Part shown: piece after piece, positions 29,466 to 37,683 of the stretch | How positions within the stretch are numbered: the first letter of the stretch is position 1 | Layout of the letters: the number at the start of each line of letters is the position of its first letter | From: CAZABC01 sp964483405 | GTDB taxonomy: Bacteria; Chloroflexota; Limnocylindria; Limnocylindrales; CSP1-4 | Length of the DNA stretch: 64,000 bases | NCBI GenBank assembly: GCA_964483405.1 | Contig: CAZABC010000003.1 | Coordinates: forward strand, 90,697-154,696 | Direction: 5' to 3' | The notes under the pieces: generated by a model | Told to the model about the DNA's origin: nothing | Database searches by the model: none | What the model saw: only the letters and a program-made list of their open reading frames with translations | Made by a program: the position numbers and the translations under genes

Positions 29466-29876
29466 ATGGCCAAGCGACGCCGGGGCGCCCGATCCGGGCG
29501 CCCGCTCCCGAGCCGCCACGTGCGCTTCGAGCGTGTCGTCGACGGCGTCCTCCGCAGCCTCCCGGCTCCGTTCGCGGCCGCGCTCGACGACGTCGCCATC
29601 GTCATCGAGGACGAGCCGTCGCGCGACCAGCTCCGCGAGAACGGCCTCGCCCCCGACGACTCCCTGTACGGCCTCTACGAGGGGACGCCGCGGACCGAGT
29701 GGGGCGCCGACTGGGTGCCGGCCCCGAACAAGATCAGCCTCTTCCGGCTCCCGCTCGAGGAGGACTTCCCCGATCCCGAGGATCTCGCCGACGAGATCCG
29801 GATCACCGTCATCCACGAGCTCGCCCACCACCTCGGCATCGACGACGACCGCCTCGAGGAGCTCGGCCTCGACTGA
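29466..29876 (+). CDS. Zincin-like metallopeptidase, DUF1025/PF06262 type
   Basis: 136 residues. The zinc motif HELAHHLGIDDDRLEELGL near the C-terminus is the hallmark of this short family: two His and the catalytic Glu in HExxH, with further acidic residues behind. WVPAPNKISLFRLPLEEDF and the segment VRFERVVDGVLRSLP match the usual N-terminal portion. The biological substrate is unknown for the family. The ATG lies close behind a TAGGAT element. The length is typical. Confidence 0.9.
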   Translation: MAKRRRGARSGRPLPSRHVRFERVVDGVLRSLPAPFAAALDDVAIVIEDEPSRDQLRENGLAPDDSLYGLYEGTPRTEWGADWVPAPNKISLFRLPLEEDFPDPEDLADEIRITVIHELAHHLGIDDDRLEELGLD

Positions 29877-29920
29877 TCGGGCTTGAGGGCTGGTGCCGGT
29901 CGCCGCGAACGGCCGGCGCC

Positions 29921-30796
29921 CTACTCGGTCGCGCTCCCGAGCAGCGAGCTCCGCAGCAGCGCCCGCTGGAGGATCGCGAACAGGATGACGACCGGGATCG
30001 TCATCAGCAGCGCGTGGGCGGCGGTCAGCACCCACTCCGGCGTGAAGAAGCCGTCCGACGCCGAGTTGAGGATCATCGCCAGGGTGACGTTCTCGTCGGT
30101 GCTCGCGAAGAGCCAGCCGATCGCGAACTCCGAGTAGGCGAGGAGGAACGCCACGAGGGCCGCGACGAGGATCGACGGAGCGGCGATCGGGAGGGCGATC
30201 CGGATGAACGCGGTGCGCCGATCGGCCCCTTCGACGAACGCCGATTCCTCGACCTCCTCGGGCACGGCGGCGAACGCGCCGCGCATCAGCCAGACGCAGA
30301 GCGGCAGGGCGAACGCCGCGTACAGGAGCCCGAGCGCGAGGGTCGAGCCGCGGAACCCGATGTCGCGCAGGACCGGCACCGCGTTCTCGAGGGCGAAGAA
30401 CAGGACGAACAGCGGCGCCGCGAACGCGATCGGCGGCAGGAACGCCCCGACGAGGACGGCGAACTGCCCGGCCCGCGAGCCCGGGAAGCGGAGGCGGGCG
30501 AAGGCATAGGCCATCGAGGCCCCGAAGACCAGGGCGATCCCCGCGGCGAGGAACGACACGAACAGGCTGTTCCGGAGGAGCCCCAGGAAGTCGAGGGTGC
30601 GATCCGGGCGGACCCACGCCTCGATGAACCGCTCGGCGGTCGGCTCGGCCGGGAGGAGGCGGAGCTGGGTCGGCGTGCTCAGGATCGAGGCGTCGGTGGC
30701 GAGGAGCGCGAGCGACCAGATCGGCAGCAGCACGAACGCGGCGACGCCGAGCAGGAGCAGCTGGCTCGCGACCTGCCCGCGCCGGGTCAGCCGCAT
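29921..30796 (-). CDS. Sugar ABC transporter permease, MalG type
   Basis: 291 residues with six hydrophobic segments. The cytoplasmic EAA loop is EEVEESAFVEGADRRTAFIRIALPIAAP, the site that docks on the ATPase. The first segment (QLLLLGVAAFVLLPIWSLALLA) and the sequence FLGLLRNSLFVSFLAAGIALVFGASMAYAFARLRF are typical for MalG-like proteins. ATG at 30796 has GGGAG upstream. It follows the glycosyltransferase-permease fusion gene after 28 bp, presumably as its partner. No ATPase or binding-protein gene is near. Confidence 0.92.
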   Translation of the reverse strand: MRLTRRGQVASQLLLLGVAAFVLLPIWSLALLATDASILSTPTQLRLLPAEPTAERFIEAWVRPDRTLDFLGLLRNSLFVSFLAAGIALVFGASMAYAFARLRFPGSRAGQFAVLVGAFLPPIAFAAPLFVLFFALENAVPVLRDIGFRGSTLALGLLYAAFALPLCVWLMRGAFAAVPEEVEESAFVEGADRRTAFIRIALPIAAPSILVAALVAFLLAYSEFAIGWLFASTDENVTLAMILNSASDGFFTPEWVLTAAHALLMTIPVVILFAILQRALLRSSLLGSATE

Positions 30797-30824
30797 CTCG
30801 ACTCCCCGCTGCACGTGACGTCGG

Positions 30825-33074
30825 TCACGCGTACACCTCACGCCCGCCACGCCCACGCCATCGGAGGAACCAGGCGACGACGAGTCCGAGCCCGACGAGG
30901 GTCGCGACGTTGATCGCCGCCGAGACGCTGTACCAGCCCGGTCCGCTCTGGCTGTCGAAGATGTAGAAGGACCAGGTCGCGCTGGTGACGGTCTGGCTCG
31001 ATGGCCCGAGCACGTAGAACAGGTAGAACTGGTTGAACGCGGCGATGCCCCGGATGACGATCGCCGCGCCGAGGAGCGGGAAGAGGAGCGGCAGGACGAT
31101 CGAACGGATCCGCCGCCATGTCGACGCCCCGTCGATCGCGGCGGCCTCGACCGCGCCGCGAGGCACGACCGCCAACCCCGCCGATGCCACGAGCATCATG
31201 AGCGGGAAGCCCATCCAGGTCGAGGCGACGAGGAGGACGAGGAGCGACAGCTCGGGACTGCCCGGCCACGGCAGCTCGGTCGCCAGGCCGAGCGCGAGCC
31301 AGCCCGACGCGGGATGGACGATCGTCCGCCAGGCGATCGCCCCGACGAACTCCGGGATCGCCCAGGGGAGGATGAACAGCAGCCGCCAGGCGTTCGCGAA
31401 GCGCAGGCCGGGGCGGGCGAGGACGAGCGCCACGCCGACGCCGACGACGGTCTGCAGCCCGACCGCGAGGACCGCCCAGAGCGCCGAGAAGGCCCACAGC
31501 GCAGCCGAGGTGTTCGATCCGAGCCAGGTCCCGTTGGTGAAGCCGCCGATCAGGTCGCCCGCGACGTACCGGACGTCGCTCGAGAGCCCGCGCGGATCCC
31601 ATGGCGTCGCCGGGATCCCTCCGGTCACCCCGCCGACGGCCTCGCGGACGACCCCGCCGTTGATCCCGTCGCGGATGCTCGCCCGGCTGAAATCGGTCAG
31701 CGACATGGCGACCTCGTACGCCAGCGGGAGGAGTGCCAGGACGGCCAGGGCCAGGGCGCCCGGCAGGAGCCACGGCGCGGCCTCGACGAGCCGGCGGCGA
31801 CCCGACCGGGGACGCGGCCCGACGGTCGCGACGGCCGGGCGAAGGTGCCGGGCGACGCGGCGACCGCGCCACTCGCGCCACCGATCCACGGCCGGCTCGA
31901 GCGCGATCGCCCGGATCCCATGGGCGGCCGCGAGCGAGAGCGGGGCCGAGAGCATCAGGACGTACTGCGGCCACTTCGTCGGCCAGACGAGCAGGAAGGC
32001 GAGCGCGAGGAGGAGCCAGACGGCGACGACCCGCTGGCGCGCCCAGAGCCGCGGCAGCCCGACCAGGGCGAAGGCCGAGATCGCCAGGTCGACGGCGACG
32101 AGGAAGGTCCCCGGTCGGTGGAACGGGACGGAGCCCGCCAGCCAGGTGAGCGGCTGCCAGGCCGGCCAGCCGGTCTGCTGGACCGCGTCGCTGACGGCGT
32201 AGCCGCCGTGGTACGTCAGCGAGGCCCAAAGCCGTCCGAGCGGGTCCGGCCACAGATACGGAGCGGCGAGGAAGAACGTCCCGACCGCGAGGGCCGCCCA
32301 TGCCGCCAGCACCGAGAGACGCCGGGGCAGGTCCGGACCCTCGGTGCCGGTCGGTCCGGCCGCTGCCCCGACCCGCGCGTCGGCTCCGACGCCCGTGGCC
32401 GGTCGGCGGGCCAGCCAGGTCAGCGCGATCGCCACGCCGGCGATGGCGTACGGGTACTTCGCCGCAACGGCCAGCCCGAGCGCGACCGCCGAGACGACGA
32501 GCCAGGCGACGCGTCGGCGCGACCGACCGCGGTCGCCCTGGGCCGGGTCCGCCGGGTCGGCGCGCATCCAGGCGAGGACCGCGACGAGGGTCAGGGCGAC
32601 CGGGACCGCCTCGAGCTGGACCTGGCTGGCGTACTTGATCGTCCAGGTGTGGACGGCGAGGACCCCGCCCGCGAGCGGGTCGAGGATCGCGAGCACCACG
32701 ACCGCCGCGATCCCGAAGGCCGCCTGCAGTACCCGGGCGACCGTGTGGTGGGGTTCGGGGAGCGACCCGGCCGGTGCGGCCGTGGTCGGGAGGTCCGGGA
32801 CGAGCGGCGCGGGCTCGAGCGGCGTGAGGACGACGCCGGTCAGGATCTTCGTCAGCGGCGGGTGCTCGGGCCGGTAGTTCTCGCGGAGGAGGACGCCCGG
32901 GTCGCCGTTCTGGAAGCCCTCCGCGTAGACCTGGCCCGCCCGAAGGTAGTCGTCCTCGTCGTAGTCGATCGGCAGCCGGTCGACCGCGGTCGCCCGGGTC
33001 AGCGTCGCGAGGCTCACGACCAGGGCGGCCGCGGCGAGGCGAACGGCAAGCCGGCGGCGGTCGCCCACAGTCAC
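30825..33074 (-). CDS. Glycosyltransferase (GT39/ArnT-like) fused to MalF-type ABC permease
   Basis: 749 residues in one uninterrupted frame. Residues about 1-400 resemble membrane glycosyltransferases of the PMT/ArnT class: the acidic loop motif PIDYDEDDYLRAG (near residue 36), the lumenal signature RPEHPPLTKI and about nine hydrophobic helices. Residues about 430-749 are a MalF-type permease starting LLPGALALAVLALLPLAYEVAMSLTDF, with the EAA loop GAVEAAAIDGASTWRRIRSIVLPLLFP near residue 640. The GTG start overlaps the upstream stop as GTGA, so the junction is not a start artefact. Usually these are separate genes. It may link lipid-linked sugar transfer with uptake. Confidence 0.85.
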   Translation of the reverse strand: MTVGDRRRLAVRLAAAALVVSLATLTRATAVDRLPIDYDEDDYLRAGQVYAEGFQNGDPGVLLRENYRPEHPPLTKILTGVVLTPLEPAPLVPDLPTTAAPAGSLPEPHHTVARVLQAAFGIAAVVVLAILDPLAGGVLAVHTWTIKYASQVQLEAVPVALTLVAVLAWMRADPADPAQGDRGRSRRRVAWLVVSAVALGLAVAAKYPYAIAGVAIALTWLARRPATGVGADARVGAAAGPTGTEGPDLPRRLSVLAAWAALAVGTFFLAAPYLWPDPLGRLWASLTYHGGYAVSDAVQQTGWPAWQPLTWLAGSVPFHRPGTFLVAVDLAISAFALVGLPRLWARQRVVAVWLLLALAFLLVWPTKWPQYVLMLSAPLSLAAAHGIRAIALEPAVDRWREWRGRRVARHLRPAVATVGPRPRSGRRRLVEAAPWLLPGALALAVLALLPLAYEVAMSLTDFSRASIRDGINGGVVREAVGGVTGGIPATPWDPRGLSSDVRYVAGDLIGGFTNGTWLGSNTSAALWAFSALWAVLAVGLQTVVGVGVALVLARPGLRFANAWRLLFILPWAIPEFVGAIAWRTIVHPASGWLALGLATELPWPGSPELSLLVLLVASTWMGFPLMMLVASAGLAVVPRGAVEAAAIDGASTWRRIRSIVLPLLFPLLGAAIVIRGIAAFNQFYLFYVLGPSSQTVTSATWSFYIFDSQSGPGWYSVSAAINVATLVGLGLVVAWFLRWRGRGGREVYA

Positions 33075-34171
33075 CCGCCCCTGGCGGCGGCGGCGACGCC
33101 GAGGATCGAGGTCACGACCGCGGACCCCGTGCCGACCGCCATCGGGACGCTGAGCCAGCGGACCGGCCGGGCTCCCGGTGCCCCGTCGCGCGCCGGGTCG
33201 AGGCCGGCGCCGTAGCCGGTGAGCCCGACGAAGGCCACGACCTGCGGCGCCGTTGCGATCGCCGCCACCGTGAAGAGGAGCGATCCGACCGCCGCCGTCG
33301 CGGCCAGCGCGATCGTCAGGGTCACGATCGTCGTCGCGGTGTCGCCCTCGAGCCCGAGGCCGACGGCGCCGCCGACACGGACGAGGATGTCGAGGCCGGC
33401 GAAGACGGCGAAGACCAGGAGCGTCTGGGCCAGCGTCTCCGCCACGGCGACGACGAGGGCGGTCGACCAGCGGTAGCGGGCCATCTCCCACGATCGCCGG
33501 ATGGCCTCGAACGCCCCGACGCCGCCGAGGACGAGGCCCGAGACCGTATAGGCGAACGGCGCAGCGACGACGGTCGCGACGATCGTCGAGAGGACGAGCG
33601 TCGCCTCGGTCGGACCGACCACGGCGTCGAGGAGCTGCGAGACGATCCCGCTCGCGGCGTTGACCGGCAGGCCGACGATGATCGAGGCGCCGACGACCCG
33701 CCAGTACACCTGCCGGGAGCGGCGCAGGGCCTCGTGCGGCGCGACCGGCCGACCGACCGCGTGGCCCCCGAGGATGGCGATCGCGACGATGCGGCACTCG
33801 ATGACGATCGCCGCAAGGGCGAGGATCGCGATCGTCCCGCTGACGAGCAGCGCGAGGGCCAGCGACCCGGCCGCCGCGTCGTCGAGGTCGACCGGGGCGC
33901 CCTCGAGGATGCCGAGCGACCCGCCGCCGACGAGCACGAGCAGGACGACGAACGGCCCGGCGACGGCGACGAGGATCGTCCCGATCGTGACCGAGACGGC
34001 CCGGAGCGTCGCGTTCGCCCGGAGGCAGAGGTCGAGCCCCGCGGAGACCAGCGCCCGCGCCTTCGGCATGGGTGGCCGGGCGGCCGGCACCGGGCCGGGT
34101 GGCTCCGGCGTGACCGGCGACGGGGCGTCAACCGGGGCCGGGACGTCCTCCGGGTCGATCGGCCCGCTCAT
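33071..34171 (-). CDS. Polytopic membrane protein
   Basis: 366 residues. A Pro/Ala-rich cytoplasmic tail of 40 residues is followed by about six hydrophobic segments, including TIGTILVAVAGPFVVLLVLVGGG, ALALLVSGTIAILALAAIVIE and LTIALAATAAVGSLLFTVAAIA. The amphipathic segment FEAIRRSWEMARYRW between helices is like that of proteins related to the membrane domain of glycerophosphoryl diester phosphodiesterases, but no enzyme domain is present. Its ATG overlaps the dehydratase stop (ATGA) and its TGA overlaps the fusion gene's GTG, so it is translated as part of one operon. Function unknown. Confidence 0.8.
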   Translation of the reverse strand: MSGPIDPEDVPAPVDAPSPVTPEPPGPVPAARPPMPKARALVSAGLDLCLRANATLRAVSVTIGTILVAVAGPFVVLLVLVGGGSLGILEGAPVDLDDAAAGSLALALLVSGTIAILALAAIVIECRIVAIAILGGHAVGRPVAPHEALRRSRQVYWRVVGASIIVGLPVNAASGIVSQLLDAVVGPTEATLVLSTIVATVVAAPFAYTVSGLVLGGVGAFEAIRRSWEMARYRWSTALVVAVAETLAQTLLVFAVFAGLDILVRVGGAVGLGLEGDTATTIVTLTIALAATAAVGSLLFTVAAIATAPQVVAFVGLTGYGAGLDPARDGAPGARPVRWLSVPMAVGTGSAVVTSILGVAAAARGG

Positions 34172-35196
34172 GCGTCGGGCAGCGGCGCGGCGGCGGCGAG
34201 GTGCTCGCCGAACCGCTCGAGGACGGCGTTCCCGCCGCACAGGATCGTCGCGACGCGGTCGCCCGGGCGGAGCGGCACCCGTCCGAACAAGAGCGCCGCG
34301 AGGGCCGCCGCCCCGGCCGGCTCGAGCACCTGCTTGAGCCGTTCCGCCGCGAACCGGACGCCGGCGAGGATCTCCGCGTCGTCGAGGAGGACGATGCCGT
34401 CGAGGTAGTGGCGGCAGATCGGCAGCGTCCACGCTCCCGCGTACGGCGCGCCGAGGCTGTCGGCGACGCTCCGCGGCTCGATCCGGACGGCCTCGCCCGC
34501 GGCGAACGCCCGGCTCATCGCGTCGGACCCCGTGGGCTCGACGCCCCAGACGCGGACGCCGGGTCGCCGCTCCTTGAGCGCCGTCGCAACGCCGGAGATG
34601 AGGCCGCCCCCGCCGATCGCGACGACGACGACGTCGACGTCGGGCACGTCCTCGAGGAGCTCGAGGCCGACCGACCCGTTCCCGGCGATGACCTCGGGGT
34701 CGTCGAACGGATGGCACAGGACGAGGCCGCGCTCGGTCCGCTGCCGGTCGAGCTCGGCGAAGGTCTCGGCCATCGTCGCCCCGGCCAGGACGACCTCGGC
34801 CCCGTACCCGCGACAGGCCGCGACCCGGTTCGGAGCGGCGGCGAGCGGCATGACGACCGTCGCCCGGATGCCCTGGTCGCGACCGGCCCAGGCGTACGCC
34901 TGCGCCGCGTTGCCTGCCGATACGGTGACGACGCCGGCCGCCCGCTCGGCGGCCGTCAGCGAGGCGAGCTTCGCACTCGTCGCCCGCGGCTTGAACGAGC
35001 CGGTCTTCTGGAGGTGCTCGGCCTTGAGGTGGAGCCGCCCATCGGCGATCGCGACCCCGGACGACGCCTCGATGACCCTCGCCGCGGTCGCCGACGAGAG
35101 CATCGGCGTCCGGTGGACGCGGCCGGCGATCCGCTCGCGGGCGGCATCGATCCGGGCGAGCGGAACCAGGCGGTCGGGATCGGGCGATGACTGCAC
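34168..35196 (-). CDS. Threonine/serine dehydratase-like PLP enzyme (fold type II)
   Basis: 342 residues. The PLP lysine is in KTGSFKPRATS (usual SFKxRG), and the phosphate-binding loop is AIGGGGLISGVATAL. CHPFDDPEVIAGNGSVGLEL and the end of the fold (TILCGGNAVLERF) match threonine dehydratases and serine racemases. The segment SAGNAAQAYAWAG replaces the usual SSGNHAQGVA; the histidine is lost. It probably converts threonine or serine to a 2-oxoacid. GTG start with GATACT 6 nt upstream suggests a leaderless transcript. It opens a four-gene operon with membrane and transport genes. Confidence 0.88.
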   Translation of the reverse strand: MQSSPDPDRLVPLARIDAARERIAGRVHRTPMLSSATAARVIEASSGVAIADGRLHLKAEHLQKTGSFKPRATSAKLASLTAAERAAGVVTVSAGNAAQAYAWAGRDQGIRATVVMPLAAAPNRVAACRGYGAEVVLAGATMAETFAELDRQRTERGLVLCHPFDDPEVIAGNGSVGLELLEDVPDVDVVVVAIGGGGLISGVATALKERRPGVRVWGVEPTGSDAMSRAFAAGEAVRIEPRSVADSLGAPYAGAWTLPICRHYLDGIVLLDDAEILAGVRFAAERLKQVLEPAGAAALAALLFGRVPLRPGDRVATILCGGNAVLERFGEHLAAAAPLPDA

Positions 35197-35327
35197 GCCC
35201 GAAGTATCGCAGCGGTCGCCACCCGGTCGGCGGTCCGCCGGCGCCGTCCCGGCGCCGAACGACGTGCGATGTCGGGAGCGCGAGGTGCCGTCCCGCAGCG
35301 CGGACCGCCATCCCGCATCATCAGGGC

Positions 35328-35987
35328 ATGGACGCGCTGCCGGTCGTCATCCTCGTCGCGATCAAGGCGGCCGTGACGATCCTCTCCCTCTACCCCCTCG
35401 TGGACCGAGGGGCGTCGCACTTCGCTGGCAAGGCGATGGGCGTGCGGGCGGTGGCGTACCCGCTGGCGATGCTCGCCATCCCGGTGGTCTGGCTCGCGGC
35501 CGGTCGCCCCGAGCCGTATCCGGTGCTGGCCGACGCCGCCTTCGGCCTTCCGTTCCTCCTCGACTCGGCCGGCAACGTGTTCGGGCTGTTCGCGATCGAC
35601 GGCTTCGACCGCATCCCGCATGCCGGGGGCTGGTTCGGCCTCGCGATCGCCTTCGGGCTCGCGGTATCGCCGCTGCTCGACGAACGATGGGTCGGCTTCG
35701 CGCTCGTCGTCGGGTTCGCGGCGACGGTCGACGTCCTCTGGGAGATCGGCGAGTACGGCCTGATGCGGAGCGGCGCCTCGGGCCTGGACCTGACCTACGA
35801 GAACACGATCCAGGACCTTGCCTTCTCGCTCGCCGGCGGGGTCGTCGGGGCGGTCGTCGTCGTGACCCTGCTGTGGCCGGCGCCCGGCACGCCGCGGGCG
35901 CCGTTCGGCTGGACGGTTCCGACCGAGGAAGCGGCATGGACCGGCGGAGCCGCTCCGCACCAGGCGACGCTCCCCGCTCCGCGTTGA
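35328..35987 (+). CDS. Conserved polytopic membrane protein (DUF2238-like)
   Basis: 219 residues with about six hydrophobic segments. The spaced motifs DSAGNVFGLF, DRIPHAGGW, DVLWEIGEYGLM and YENTIQDLAFSLAGGVVGA fit the YjdF/DUF2238 group, where acidic and histidine residues between helices are conserved. Function is unknown for that group. The ATG at 35328 begins directly at the first membrane helix; the longer open frame is rejected because its N-terminus is basic and low complexity. It stands alone, divergent from the dehydratase operon. Confidence 0.75.
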   Translation: MDALPVVILVAIKAAVTILSLYPLVDRGASHFAGKAMGVRAVAYPLAMLAIPVVWLAAGRPEPYPVLADAAFGLPFLLDSAGNVFGLFAIDGFDRIPHAGGWFGLAIAFGLAVSPLLDERWVGFALVVGFAATVDVLWEIGEYGLMRSGASGLDLTYENTIQDLAFSLAGGVVGAVVVVTLLWPAPGTPRAPFGWTVPTEEAAWTGGAAPHQATLPAPR

Positions 35988-36026
35988 TGCAGCGAGCCGG
36001 ATGAGCTGATGCAGCGAGCCGGATGA
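35985..36026. repeat. Two-copy 20-bp tandem repeat
   Basis: TGATGCAGCGAGCCGGATGA occurs at 35985-36004 and again at 36007-36026, separated by GC (22-bp period). The first copy begins with the stop codon of the DUF2238-like gene. A slipped duplication is the simple explanation. Confidence 0.9.
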
Positions 36027-36087
36027 ACCCCAGGGCCTGGCGGTCCCGCCCGATGACCGGTGACGTCGCGCCGTCATGGCGTAACTA

Positions 36088-36117
36088 CTTGCGTGATTGC
36101 GCAAGCTGTGACATAGT
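36088..36117 (+). promoter_or_regulatory. Promoter with embedded operator of the ArsR-thioredoxin operon
   Basis: The palindrome CTTGCG-TGATTG-CGCAAG (36088-36105) overlaps a -35-like TTGCGT (36089-36094); a 17-nt spacer leads to CATAGT (36112-36117), 6 nt before the GTG at 36124. A repressor on the palindrome would cover the -35 region. This fits autoregulation. Confidence 0.65.
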
Positions 36118-36123
36118 CCCGGC

Positions 36124-36420
36124 GTGATGGACCTCATGACATCGACCGACGACCGGCACCTGCGGGCTGCCGCCGTCGGGCGTGCCCTGGCCGATCCCAA
36201 GCGACTCTGCGTCCTCGAGTGCCTCGCCTCCGGCGAGCTCTCGGTCGGCGAGCTGTCGTCGCGGATCGGCTGCCAGGTGCCGAACATGAGCCAGCACCTG
36301 TCGGTCCTCCGGAGCGCCGGCCTCGTCGTGGCCCGACGCGATGGGAACACCGTTCGATACCGCCTCGCCGACCCGACGGTCCTCGAGGCCTACCGCCTCA
36401 TCCAGCAGCTCGCCGAGTAG
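36124..36420 (+). CDS. ArsR-family repressor, candidate thiol or metal sensor
   Basis: 98 residues, a minimal ArsR winged helix: VGRALADPKRLCVLECLASGELSVGELSSRIGCQVPNMSQHLSVLRSAGLV with wing RRDGNTVRYRL. Cysteines 29 and 33 lie in one helix (CVLEC) and Cys50 precedes the recognition helix; such placement suits redox/persulfide or metal sensing, though it is not the classic ELCVCDL site. Upstream lies an overlapping operator and promoter. The predicted start of transcription coincides with the GTG (or the next codon, ATG 36127). Thioredoxin is encoded 47 bp downstream. Confidence 0.9.
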   Translation: MMDLMTSTDDRHLRAAAVGRALADPKRLCVLECLASGELSVGELSSRIGCQVPNMSQHLSVLRSAGLVVARRDGNTVRYRLADPTVLEAYRLIQQLAE

Positions 36421-36467
36421 TCGGCGACGACACGCCCGCCGGTGCGGGAGAAAGGACTCCGGTCCCG

Positions 36468-36833
36468 ATGGCCGAGATCAAGCACGCGACCGACGACACC
36501 TTCCAGTCCCTCGTCATCGACAACGAGCGGCCGGTCGTCGTCGACTTCTGGGCCGCCTGGTGCGGGCCCTGCAAGATGGTCGCGCCGGAGATGGAGAAGC
36601 TGGCCGCGAAGTACGACGGCGTCGTCGACGTGGTCAAGGTCGACGTCGACGCCAACCCGGGTCTGTCGCGGGCGTTCAACATCATGAGCATCCCGACGAT
36701 CGCCTACTTCCAGCCCGGCAAGCAGCCGATGGGCGTCGTCGGCTTCCGCCCGCTCGAGCAGCTGGAGCAGCAGTTCGGCCTCACCGAGCTCGCCAAGGCC
36801 GCGGCCGTCGCCAAGCCCGCGCCGCAGGCCTGA
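36468..36833 (+). CDS. trxA: Thioredoxin
   Basis: 121 residues, with the redox motif WCGPC (Cys32, Cys35) in VVVDFWAAWCGPCKMVAP, cis-proline segment MSIPTIAYFQPGK and the usual length plus a short Ala-rich tail. It reduces protein disulfides in the cytoplasm. It lies 47 bp downstream of the small ArsR-type repressor gene and is presumably induced with it, linking expression to thiol state or to reactive sulfur/metals. Confidence 0.95.
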   Translation: MAEIKHATDDTFQSLVIDNERPVVVDFWAAWCGPCKMVAPEMEKLAAKYDGVVDVVKVDVDANPGLSRAFNIMSIPTIAYFQPGKQPMGVVGFRPLEQLEQQFGLTELAKAAAVAKPAPQA

Positions 36834-36910
36834 TCCGGCGAGTCCTCCCGCCCGCGACGGCGGGCCTCGCACCCGACCGAGCCCCGGCATCCGCCGGGGC
36901 TCGCGTGCGC

Positions 36911-37612
36911 TCAGTCGGTCCAGTAGCCCTCGGGCGAGACGATGACCCACTGGCCGTGCCAGCGGGGCCGGGCCGGATCGTCGTAGCGCCGGAAGCGATC
37001 GGTGAAGGCCGCGTAGCCGATGTAGGCGTTGCGCGGGTCGCTCCGCGAGCCGAGGGTCGTCAGCGGCCCGGACAGGTACACCCCGATCACCTCGTACGTC
37101 GGCGTCGTCCGCGGATCGGCCGAGGTCACGACGCCGGTGACGACCGAGGCGTGCCGGCCCGCGGACACGAGCACGCCGACCGGCTGACCCGTGACCGCGA
37201 GCCGGTAGGCGAGATAGCGCATCGCCTCGCGGTAGGTCGGGAACGAGAGGTCGCGGTACCGATACGGGACCGACAGGCCCTCGAGCGCCGCCGCCCAGCC
37301 CTGCGGGTCGCTGCCCTTCGTCGTCGCGTTCGGCTGCGTGTCGCGATCCCGCGCGTAGATGTGGAGCCAGCGCTGGAGCGTGGACGAGCGATCGACGAGC
37401 TCGGGGTAGCCGTCGCCGATCGCGATGAAGTTGGCCATCATCTGGGTCGACGCCGCGACGCACTGGTAGATCGTGTACTGGGGCACGTAGCCCTCGGTCC
37501 GGTACGTCTTCCGAACGTACGGATCCGCGGCGAGCGCCGCCGCCGGGATCGCGACGACGAGCGCGGCCGCGAGGACGAGGCCGCCCAGGACGGCCCGCGG
37601 CGAGCTGTGCAT
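36911..37612 (-). CDS. Secreted C39-like papain-fold protein
   Basis: 233 residues. A signal peptide is clear: short basic N-terminus, hydrophobic core (VLGGLVLAAALVVAIPAA) and an Ala-x-Ala-type cleavage site near residue 29. The mature part has the putative nucleophile Cys51 in QYTIYQCVAASTQMM and the histidine in GRHASVVTGVV, an order and spacing resembling C39-like cysteine peptidases. It may cleave peptides outside the cell or be inactive; a third residue cannot be assigned by eye. The ATG at 37612 lies 6 nt after GACACT. Confidence 0.75.
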   Translation of the reverse strand: MHSSPRAVLGGLVLAAALVVAIPAAALAADPYVRKTYRTEGYVPQYTIYQCVAASTQMMANFIAIGDGYPELVDRSSTLQRWLHIYARDRDTQPNATTKGSDPQGWAAALEGLSVPYRYRDLSFPTYREAMRYLAYRLAVTGQPVGVLVSAGRHASVVTGVVTSADPRTTPTYEVIGVYLSGPLTTLGSRSDPRNAYIGYAAFTDRFRRYDDPARPRWHGQWVIVSPEGYWTD

Positions 37613-37683
37613 GGCGACAGTGTCGGCCGCCCGGTGTCCGCCGGTGACCCGCACGATGGTCCGCACCCGCGGGGGACCTTCGG

